Source: Citrus sinensis (Eukaryota > Streptophyta > Magnoliopsida > Sapindales > Rutaceae). From it: a DNA stretch of 64,000 nt. This document shows, in pieces, positions 36,101 through 45,709 of the stretch. Under the pieces are notes generated by a model, which was given only the letters and a program-made list of their open reading frames with translations, was not told the origin of the DNA and did no database searches. Position 1 is the first letter of the stretch, and each line of letters starts with the position of its first letter. Both the position numbers and the translations under genes were made by a program. Location: assembly GCF_022201045.2 (NCBI RefSeq), contig NC_068562.1, forward strand, positions 2,480,001 through 2,544,000. Reading direction: 5' to 3'.

Positions 36101-38292
36101 TCACGAATTCTCCTCCTTGTCCTCCTCCTTCCTCTTTTTGTTGTCCCTCATCCCATTGCCTTTCTTCTTCTTCCCTCTCTCTCTCTCTCTCTGCTTCTTC
36201 CTCTCGTCTTTCTCTTCCTCTTGTTGTTTCTCCCATGCTTCTCTTTCTTCTTCCTCAGCCTCTCGTCTCTCCTCTCTTTCCCTTTCCTCTTCTTCTTCTT
36301 GTTCCCTCCTTTGCCTTTCTTCTTCTTGTCTCCTGGCCTCTTCTCGCCTCCTTTCCTCTTCCTCTTGTTCTCTTTTTTCTTCTTCCTCTCTTCTTCTGGC
36401 CTCCTCTTCCTCCTCCTCTTGTCTTTTTCTCGCTTCTTCTTCTTCCTCTCTTCTTCTGGCTTCCTCCTCCTCTCTTTTTCTTGCTTCTTCTTCCTCTTGT
36501 CTCTTTCTTGCTTCCTCCTCTCTCTTTCTTTCTTTCTCTCTCTCTCTGGCTTCTTCTTCCTCCCTTTCTCTTCTAATCTCTTCCTGCATTATACTTTCCT
36601 CTTCCTCGGCACAGGAGGTGCAATCTAATATGATGTATTCTTCCTGCTGAGCCAATAGTTGATTAATTGTCGTGTTAGAAACATTGAAGGATACACTCAA
36701 AATTTGCTTGTCTAATTCTTGAAGGACTGATCTTTTTCCCGCTAAGAATTGAGGATAATTTGTCCTTGTAGATGTGCTGAACCCCACGAAAACAAATGAG
36801 TCGTTGTTGAAAGACATCTGAGCCATGGGATGAAACCTAGGAACAGCAAAAGCATCTCCTTCCTCGACCTTGAACCTCATATTTTTGCAGTCTGACTGTT
36901 TTCCTGTGCTCGGACAAACCACCCGAACCATTCCTTGTCCATGAAGCACTATTGCTATCTCAGTGGCCATTGGATTCCAATGCGGTCCCATCATCGAGCC
37001 CTTAATTTGTTGAAAAAAAAAAATGCTTAGATATTCAACTTAGTGAGTGCTAGCTAGCTAGCTACCCGAGGAATGTTAAACTAAATAAGGACATCAAATG
37101 GTATTAGAAACCAACCTTTGTCAAGTTCACCATGAAAATACCAATATTTGAATTCTTCAATAAACGCAAGTCTTTCCTATCCACTGTCGAGCTCCAACCA
37201 TTACAATTTTTGAAATCGGGATCAGCATCAAGAATGTTATAAGTTTTTGCTTTCTTCTTCTTGCCATTCATGGCTTCTAACTCTAAGGCATCTCTATCAC
37301 CTACAAAGGCCTTCAAGAATCGAGCTTCCCATGCCCATAATGATTTTTTCTTCTTTGGCAATGCATGCACAATCGGACGCGGCCTTGTTGCATTAAATAG
37401 TTCTTCTATCACATCCTCAGAAACCTTGGCCAAACCAAATTGCGTTATTTATATGTATATAAATATGTATGTGCGTGTGTGTGTATTAAATCGGAATCTT
37501 TGATTCGGAACATTAATTACCTTGAAAGCTGACTGCAGGACTTTCCTATCAAAGCCTAGGATCAAATCACTAATGCTAGTGTATGCCCCAATTACCGGTT
37601 CCTGCAGTCCGTTTAATTTTAAGACAATTAATAAGCCTGTTAATCCCTTGAAAGAATCAAGACAATTAAATGACAATATTGTAAATTGGTAATAAGAATT
37701 GCTCATACGAAGTAAGAGTCATTCTCTGTATTAGAAAAGATAGCATAGATTCTAAGTTTCTCTCGTTCCTGCTCCAAGTTGCTTTCAATATAAAAAACAG
37801 AACCAGGCTGCAGCCTGTAAACATCTCCTCGCCTAATGTCCAGTGTTCTTATGGCATCTTCATCGGCCCAGCTCAGCCTCCCCCTCCCTACACATGCATG
37901 TACACAAAAATTTAAAACGTGTATGCAGGTATATTTATTATTTAGTATAGCTAATAGGTTAGTATCATGTCAAACTTAATGTTCACATACAAAATTAATG
38001 TACCTGTGTGGACATAAAAGACCATGTCAGCATGAAGAAGAGCTGGAAGAAAGAGAGAGTTAGGCTCCAATGTGATGAACTGAAGATAATAAGGGCGTCT
38101 TGTTCCATCGGTACTGATTTTGGCCGCTGAGATTCTTCCATATTCTGTCTCAATGAGTGATCTCCTCTCATCTCTCTTCACCATAGGCCTTACCGGGCCG
38201 GCTTTAACATCGTAGGCCTCTACCTGATCATGCGATAAAGAGACAGCAAGGAAGAGAAATGAGATGACAATCAAAGATTTGTACAATAACAT
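36101..38292 (-). CDS. Vicilin-like cupin storage protein with Glu/Arg-rich C-terminal tail
   Basis: Five exons (38004-38292, 37709-37887, 37521-37601, 37116-37424, 36101-37000) give 585 residues. Residues 1-26 form a signal peptide (MLLYKSLIVISFLFLAVSLS...VEA). The first cupin barrel spans about 55-200, with LFLPALLHADMVFYVHTGRGR and YRLQPGSVFYIES. The second spans about 285-400, with GPHWNPMATEIAIVLHGQG and GDAFAVPRFHPMA. From about residue 417 to the end, some 169 residues are almost only Glu, Arg, Lys and Gln (REEEEAR, RKRQEEEE), likely a long single helix. Arabidopsis At2g18540, annotated vicilin-like, has the same design. Such proteins enter the secretory pathway and are stored or act in the wall or vacuole; the tail's role is unknown. 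ABRE/G-box and RY words lie upstream. Confidence 0.9.
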
Positions 38293-38385
38293 TTTGCTCT
38301 TAATTAATTAATGAGCTTAATTCGAAGCGCTATGTCCATAGTTAGCCTGTCTCATCCTCTATAAAGATGAAGGTGGTGGTGCGTG

Positions 38386-38421
38386 ACGTGTCTTGTATGT
38401 GGACACGTGCATGTTCATGCA
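38386..38421 (-). promoter_or_regulatory. G-box / RY element cluster upstream of vicilin-like gene
   Basis: The perfect G-box CACGTG (38404-38409) overlaps TGCATG (38408-38413), which is CATGCA, the RY core, on the minus strand. A second CATGCA is at 38416-38421 and an ACGTG core at 38386-38390. They lie 94-129 bp upstream of the start codon, with a TATATAG box (minus strand) at 38441-38447. RY plus ABRE/G-box is the classic seed-storage promoter pair bound by ABI3-type B3 and bZIP factors. If the TATATAG box is used, the cluster overlaps the transcription start. Confidence 0.5.
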
Positions 38422-38529
38422 ACGCGTGGCAGGTGCTTGGCTATATATGTTGTCGCCCAAATCCCCGCTAAGTTACAAATGGGTTGAGTTTTTCTTCGAT
38501 CGAGAATTCAGCGTTAGTTTTCTTTACAT

Positions 38530-38532
<3 letters not shown>

Positions 38533-38561
<29 letters not shown>
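38533..38561. repeat. (CT)n microsatellite
   Basis: An uninterrupted CT dinucleotide repeat of about 29 bp, upstream of the vicilin-like gene. Confidence 0.9.
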
Positions 38562-38562
<1 letters not shown>

Positions 38563-39018
38563 GAAAGTATAGTCTTAATCCTCGCAGCGAAAAAAGGACT
38601 GTAGCATCGACGAAGATGATCACCACCAACGCTTGAACCTCGATTCACGTGGACCCATTCTAAGTCTGCGTGCTGCGTGCACCATTACTAAATCCGTCAG
38701 ACATCCCTGTTTTCAACATTAAGCTCTATTTTCTTATTCGGCCCAGTTCATATTATGGCCTTAGCTTGGGCCTATCAAAGGTCATGTAATTGGGCCAATA
38801 GATTTTCGGCCCTCATTCTGACGATTATTTCAAGATTTCCCTCCTAAATAATGTGATATGTTAAAAAAACAAAAGGACAAGCAAAAACAAAATGTGGGAC
38901 ATTTAATTTATGAAATATTAAAAAAATGGTTTCATTTAGACAGATTACTTTGTACAAATCTAAATTATATATATAGATTAAAAAAAAAAAAAGGTGTGAG
39001 TGTGAGTCTGATGATTAA

Positions 39019-39302
39019 GGGTGCATTTAGAATTGAGGTCAGGCAGTTAGGCTGTTGTAGTTTAAAAGTTACAGTACTAAAGTGTTTAGTAAACACTAAT
39101 TGTTGTAGTTTTGAAGTTATGTTGATCTAATTTTTCACTTGTATGATGAAAAATCTATGATATTTGTCATAATTTTATCAAAATTATTATTTAAAATTTA
39201 TATTTATTACATATTATTAACTTTTTATTTTATAGTTACAGTTTTTTTTTTCCAGAGCAGCTATAGTTTAAAAGTTACAGCATCTCAATCTCAAATAGGG
39301 CC
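39019..39302. mobile_element. Tourist-like MITE, 284 bp, TAA target duplication
   Basis: The left end GGGTGCATTTAGAATTGAG pairs with the reverse complement of the right end, GGCCCTATTTGAGATTGAG. The inner TAGTTTAAAAGTTACAG is mirrored too. TAA lies on both sides (39016-39018 and 39303-39305). Internal words (TAAACACTAA, TTTTTCACTTGTATAAT-like, ATTTTATCAAAATTATTATT) are shared with the 43.8-44.35 kb element, showing one family. No coding capacity. Confidence 0.75.
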
Positions 39303-40322
39303 TAAGAGGATTATAAGTTCTACCAAAATGAAAGAAGCATAAAATATAAATAAAATATAAAAGACAAAAATATCTTTAAAATAAATAGTCTTGCCAACAA
39401 CCCTTCAAATGAGTGGACATACACTTCTTTCCCTTATGTGGAGGATTCAAAACTCCCATGGTTGGAGTATTTTTTCTTAGGATTTTCTAAATCAGTTTTT
39501 GAATTGGATTAGACTTTTAACGGTAAATTTATGTGCATTCTATTTTAAGAGTGGTGATATTTGATCCCTTAATTTCTATCATCAGCCTCCACTTTTTAAT
39601 TAATCCTACTTATTTCACAATTATCTTGTTTAACAATGATAAAAATAATTACAAAATAAATATAATTTCAAAAATCATAGCCACCTTCCACCATCACTGT
39701 CACCACCTCAAGCCACAGCACTGTTAGCACTTAGTCGCCAATTGACCCTACTATCAAATTCCCCAACAACTGCCGACCTCATTTTTTTGCATTGATTTAT
39801 AGCGAGATTGATATGATAATATTAAAATCAAAATAAAGTAAATGAAAATAGGCAAAGAATAATTTCAGCATAGGAATCAAGAAATTATAAATTATTCAAA
39901 ATGGATGATAAATTATGAAAATGAGTTGACAATAAATCAGTTGAGATTGGAATGAATGATAAAAAATAAAGGATTGAGCCAGTGAAAATGTTAGTAGAAG
40001 GTAGGTAGGGATTATGAAATTATTTTTTTAATTGAATTTTATCTCTTAACAAGGATAATGAAATTATTTCAGGGGATCAAATATTACTATTTCTATTGTA
40101 ATATTAAAAAAATAAACGGTCTCTTTCAATAGTATAAAGCAAACAAAAAGTTGTCACTCCTCTAATAATAAAATAGGACCAAAAGAAAAAAAATATGATG
40201 CTTTTCTATGTGGTATATCTAATATCTTTGTAGTATATGTAGGGTATTTCAAATATTTACTCAAAATTGAAATTTATTAAAAGATTTGACTTTTTAGGGT
40301 CTATGCATTTCACATGTATTAA

Positions 40323-40700
40323 GGGTCAATTCGATGATGTTGTAATTTTTAAAATAATTGTTATTAGTTGTGTTGTACAATTAATTATCCGTGAAGAGAA
40401 TCAGTGAGATAATTGGTACAATTTATTTTTAAAAGTGTTACGAATTTTAAAAGCAATCATATATTTTTTGTAAATCTTATTGTTAAAATATTTTATAAAT
40501 ATAAATGAGTAAAATAGATATAAAGTTGAATACAATTTATTTATATATTCATAAACATGTATCTATTTTTTTGTATATATACAATAATTGATAACTGAAA
40601 TAAATATTTTAATATCATTAATTTTATTTTTTATCTCAATATAATTAGCAATAATAATAATCTCTTTAATTTATTTCCTGCTAATAATAATAATTCTGGA
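40323..40700. repeat. Dispersed MITE-like repeat, copy 2 (inverted relative to 27657-28310)
   Basis: It starts near GGGTCAATTCGATGATG and continues AAAATAATTGTTATTAGTTGTG, then GTGAAGAGAATCAGTGAG, matching the reverse complement of 28170-28300. The right boundary is not clear. Confidence 0.5.
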
Positions 40701-43267
40701 TTTTATATATATATGGGATTATATTCAAGAATAAAACCAATATTCAAGATCATATTTTGAAAAGTTACACTTTTAAACTCTGCTGTCGGAATGATGTGAT
40801 TTTATTAAAAAAATAATTTTTAAAAAATTTACTAAACACCTAAATTAATTTTAATTTTTTAAAATTATTTTTAAACCTAAAAAAAAAAAATCCAAGTAGC
40901 CTAAGTTGGACCATCTAGATCTTTCATTGTAATAAATTTCCAACGACATCTGAGTATGACCATTGCATTTATGAGAATTCCTCTTCACCAATTGGACCAT
41001 CTGGTTTGGTCGCGTCGCAATATTAAGTGGCACAAAAATACCACTTTCATTTTAAACCACATATTTAACATTGATCTTAAGTAGACAGTCCATAGTGGTC
41101 CGTGAAATTGCACCAATAGAGAGCATGCCACTTCCGCGTACGAAATGTGTAGCGATCACTTTAATTTAAAAATATACCGCTGTGGTTGAGTTACTAGTCG
41201 GATCAAATCATATCCATAAAGATCACACTTTAGTTAATAACATTGAATTGAGAATTGATTAAACAAAATTCTCTTAATAAGTATCTCAATCCACTTCATT
41301 CCACATGTTTTTAATGTAAATAAAGAAAATTAGCTAATTGAATCTAGGGGTATTTTTCCTTTTGTTTTTAAGGGGGGAAAAAAAAAGGCAAACCCAACAC
41401 ATCCTAAGGATCATTATATTGGAAAAGGACCCATTAAGGGTAGCTTGCGAAACAGAAGATAGAAAGATCCGCCAGCCACTACCATTTCATTTTATGCCAA
41501 AAATCACCTCCAATGCCTTTTGTTGCCTTTAATTTCTTTTTGGGAGGAGTGGGTGTATGCATGGACTCTGATCTCATCTTTACACATGATGATTTGAATT
41601 AAAATCTCAAACATCTTTTGTGTGCCACAAGCTACAGCCTGCTTTCTTTTCCGCCGCGTGCGTCCCGTCTACTCGTAGCCTTAGTTCCCAAGTATTTGAC
41701 TTCAAAATGTTCTCCAAAATACTTACGCTTTAAACGTTAATCATATCTCGAAGAAAAATTAGTTTTTAGCTCGTAAAGATGTTACGCAAGCACTGGTTTC
41801 TTTCAAAGCTTCGATGCTAATGCGACTATTTTGCATTCAACTTGTACTGTGTATGGTCTTTCTCAAATTATCCTCCAAGCGAGAGAATATTACGGCAGGA
41901 ATTCGGTATAGGTGATGTCCGTAGATATCGTATCGATTTTATTATGTAATCTTTAAGGATATAGGCCTTTGCATGCTGAAAAATAAAATATACTAAAAAT
42001 CCATGCGGATAAATTGGTTGTTCACTTTGTGTATTAACGATTCTTTCTTTTTTTTATCTTTTTTGTTTTTTTTTAAAGTTCTGTTATACAGAGATTGTTA
42101 CTGATATTACATCAGATATTACAATTACAATATTTATAATCGTACTAAATAACTGGGACTACTGACATACATTAATTCACTACACTTGCGTGGATACTTT
42201 AAATCTTCTCTAATATTCGAGAGATTACTACTCCACTCACATTTAGTAAGGGAGAGATTGTCTCCACTCAACTAGTTGATAATTGAAGGAGTGCTGAAAC
42301 TAACCTCCATAATACTCTTATGGAAATTTGAACCATTACACTCAATATTGTAAGTGCAAGGCTTCTCCCATTAGACCAAAGACCTATTGGTAATCTTTTT
42401 TATTGTTTGATATATCGTACTAACAAATATTATAACCCACGTAGACCATATAGCATATGGATTTTCTAAGTCGTATATTCTTAATTTTTGATGGATTTAC
42501 AATTGGAAATCTCATCTTACATCACTGCAATGCTTTGGAGTTTGAGTACCTCCTCTTCATATTTTCTACCACCCTATTGACCTCCAAGCTATATATGTAT
42601 TATCGGTTATTCTTGATCCTTTTAATACGTATTATTACTTTATGTACTCAAAAATTAATCATTGATTCCCACATAAATTAAACGATTGGCAATAATATTA
42701 CGTAATTTCTAGCTTTGGATCCTCAAAAGAAAAAGAAGAAAAAATTGTGTTCACACCATGCAAACAACCATAGGATTATACACAGGTTTTTTTTTAAATA
42801 ATTAAAAACGTATATTAATAGAGAATTAAATTAAACTAAAACTCTAAACTTGACAGCGACACGAGTGTTACATACAATTCATAATACACAGAAGAATAGG
42901 AATTATTTATTTCATATTACTGGCAGTAAAGGAAAAGAAGGCTTTAAAACGTCCTTTTGGAGGTGGGGGGCACAGCTTTATCTCATAAAGTCCAATAAAC
43001 AAAACAAAAATAAAAGGCGTAGATTTTGGTGTGTGAAATGAGCCTAATGCTAAGTTATATGTATGTAATTTATAATTTTTTTATATGAATAATAAATAAA
43101 TTTATATTACTTATTATTTATGTGAGAGAGTTATAAGTTACATGCATTTAACTTAGGAAGATTTTTAAAATAAATGAAAAGACCAAAAATTAATAATGAT
43201 AATAACGCACTATGCCTAGGCATCTGTCTTGGCTTTAGCCACCACCATTCATATCGAAGAACATATT

Positions 43268-43385
43268 CTCTTCTTCTTTCGTTTTTTGCCCTTTCTCTCT
43301 TTCTCTGTCGCCGTCTCGCCGCCTCGCCGCCAAACGCAATGGTGGTAATCGGTAAATCCTACGGAGGCGCGTTTGTTACGCGCTG
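43268..43385 (+). other. Orphan 5'-leader-like stretch with short ORF
   Basis: A pyrimidine-rich CTTTCTCTCTTTCTCTG run is followed by GC-rich CGCCGTCTCGCCGCCTCGCC and an ATG (43339) with CGCA before it, encoding MVVIGKSYGGAFVTR and then a stop. It looks like the leader and first codons of a housekeeping gene, with a possible donor GGTAAA soon after the ATG. No following exon was found on this strand before the GRAS gene. It could be a truncated duplicate or just a CpG-rich patch. Confidence 0.25.
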
Positions 43386-43830
43386 ATTGTTGTGCAAATT
43401 GAAAAATAGACTTTCATGAATCATGCACATCCGACAAAAGTCGTCCCGTGGGTCCCAAAACTTGGGACTTCCTAGTGGCCAATCGTCTCGCACTGGGTGA
43501 CTGCCACGTCAATTTTTTTGGGACCACCATGAGGTCACTTGTCTCGTCAACTAGAATTCTACGAGCTTTTTAGATTTTTCCGTTTTCTTTTTTCTTTTTC
43601 GTGTGAAGTCAAATATTGAGCGGACGGCAATTGATACCTCCTGACAAACCTTCGAATAGACTTGCTCTTTTCCTTTTGATGCGTTTGTTAATTTATGAAA
43701 AGAAAAGGAAAATTACAGACTTATACTGCTGTCATAATTATTATTTTTACCATGAAGATTAGGATAACTATTTATATACACATAAATTTTCTTGTGATAA
43801 AGCAAAGGATACAGGACATTGAGGTTTCTT

Positions 43831-44250
43831 CCTCAGTCTTAAAGTACGACAATTAAGATTTAAAAATATTTTAGATGTGTTTAAGATTGAGGTTGAACAG
43901 TTATAGTTTAAAAGTTATATCATTAAATTATTTAGTAAACACTAACTATTGTAATTTATAAAATATATTAATATAATTTTTTACTTGTATAATAGAAAAT
44001 CTATTATATTTTTAATAATTTTATCAAAATTGAGGTTATTCCTCAGTCTTAAAGTACGACAATTAAGATTTAAAAATATTTTGGATTCGTTTAAGATTAA
44101 GGTTGAGTAGTTGTAATTTAAAAGTTATATCATTAAATTGTTTGATAAACACTAACTACTGTAACTTATAAAATATATTGATATAATTTTTCACTTGTAT
44201 AATAAAAAATCTATTATATTTTTAATAATTTTATCAAAATTATTATTTAA
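43831..44250. repeat. 210-bp tandem duplication covering half a MITE
   Basis: CCTCAGTCTTAAAGTACGAC begins copies at 43831 and 44041, exactly 210 bp apart, and similarity runs through to ATTTTATCAAAATT. Each copy includes flanking DNA plus the left half of an element related to the 39019-39302 MITE. Only the second copy continues to a right end, near 44350. Confidence 0.8.
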
Positions 44251-44350
44251 AATTTATATTTACTACTTATTATTAAATTTTATTTTATAATGACAATTTT
44301 TTTCATAACAGCCATAACTTAAAAGTTTTGGCAACTTAATCTCAGATAAA
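43872..44350. mobile_element. MITE related to 39019-39302, internally duplicated
   Basis: The left end GATGTGTTTAAGATTGAGG (and in the duplicated copy GATTCGTTTAAGATTAAGG) matches the family end. The right end contains GCAACTTAATCTCAGATAAATT, its diverged inverse. Internal words are shared with the 39-kb copy in the same order. It is non-coding. Confidence 0.6.
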
Positions 44351-44364
44351 TTTCATCTACATTA

Positions 44365-45050
44365 AGGAAAAACATCTACCGTCCACCCGTTTTTTCTAAC
44401 TTTTTTAAAATACACAATTTTTTTTTAATTGGAATCCACCTAAAATTACATTTTATTTCACTTTTCCATTTCCATTTGGAACCCGTTAAGAAAACTAACG
44501 GAAACCTAAAAAAATGACTATTTTATCCCCCAAAATGAAAATTTCAATTTCACCTTAAAAATTACAAAAAATAATCAGATTAAATCTAATTATTTTTTCC
44601 ATCGGTTAATAAAGAAATTAATTCCACAACCATCAAATGCGGGTTTTTTTTATATAAATATGTCTGTAATTAGAATGCTAAATTATAATAGTAGTATTAA
44701 AAATAGCTCAATCTCGCAAACCATCAATTGAATTTAAGATAATTAGAGTTTTATTATTCATTGAGTTATAATCTCTAGTAGTTAAGATTTTTTTGCACTT
44801 CATTAACGTACCAATAATGATATTCATTATTAAATTTGATTATTTTTAGTATTTTTTATAGTGAAATTGTAATTTTTATTTGGGGGTAAAATGATTATTT
44901 TTTTAAGTTTCCGTTAATTTCCTTAACAGATTCCAAACGGAAGTAGAAAAGTGAAATAAAATATAACTTTAGGTGGATTTTGGCAAAAAAAAAAGAATTA
45001 TATATTTTAAAAAAAATTAAAAAAATAAATGTACGATGGATATTTTCTCT
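44365..45050. mobile_element. Non-autonomous Mutator-like element with long (about 200-bp) TIRs
   Basis: The left arm (44365 to about 44575) and right arm (about 44845-45050) are inverted copies. Shared words include AATCCACCTAAA, ATTTTATTTCACTTTTC, CGTTTGGAA-like, TTAACGGAAAC and ATTTTA(T/C)CCCC. TACATTA lies immediately outside both ends (44358-44364 and 45051-45057), fitting a target duplication. Total length is 686 bp, with an AT-rich 270-bp centre and no transposase. Long arms suggest the Mutator superfamily, although the duplication seen is 7 bp rather than the usual 9. Confidence 0.75.
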
Positions 45051-45709
45051 TACATTAATTATCTTCGAGGGTAAGGTAGGAAATGCAAGGGAAATTAGAA
45101 ATGCAAGTGGAAAGAATATTAAAAGAAATAGAGAGGTGGATAACTAATCTGCTTCGTCAAGGAGTAAAAGTTTAATTAAATTCCGAATTACTTTAGCGTT
45201 GACGTGACAGTTGCTAGCACACCGTGGCGGCGTTTTTTCTTTTTGACTAAGCGTACAGATCTTTTAACGCTCTGCTCTTTAGTTAACCAAACGAAATAAA
45301 TTTTTTTTTTTTTTAAAAAGGAAAGCTATGTACTATATATGCAGGAAGGAATCGCACAAAGCAGTGGCTTGAGTTAGAAGCTTCAAAAGGAAGAGAAAAG
45401 AAAGGAGGGTGAGTCGTGTCAATTCGTGTCCGTCATGTATGACATACAATTAATTAATATATATGTGATATATTATTACATATGCGCACACACACAAACG
45501 GCAAACCCATGCACACGCAAACAAAAAAGCCGCAATCATAAGCCACGATTACTCTCCTCCATCATACTTCCAAGCCCTAAAGCACATTCTCTTCTTTAGT
45601 CAATAAGTATTAAGCAAGCAGGCAGAACAAAACTAAACCTGCAGAGAAAAAGCTTTCGTTTATTTAATTCTTTTTCTGTGCTTGCTGCTGCTGCTGGTGC
45701 TAGGTAGCT

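Larger units (their letters stand above)
38580..43160. other. Repeat-rich spacer between vicilin-like and GRAS genes
   Basis: It holds the 39019-39302 MITE, a second copy of the 27.6-kb repeat at 40323-40700, and a stretch at 42030-42390 resembling common plant repeat remnants (no frame, many short direct words). I see no coding exon. Confidence 0.45.

Noticed and set aside
36022..36650. Long plus-strand Ser/Leu/Phe-rich open frames opposite the cupin tail
   Set aside because: They are complements of the GAG/GAA/AGG-rich tail codons; a purine tract leaves all opposite frames open.
42030..42390. Possible tRNA-like or LTR remnant
   Set aside because: No cloverleaf, primer-binding site or polypurine tract could be made out.
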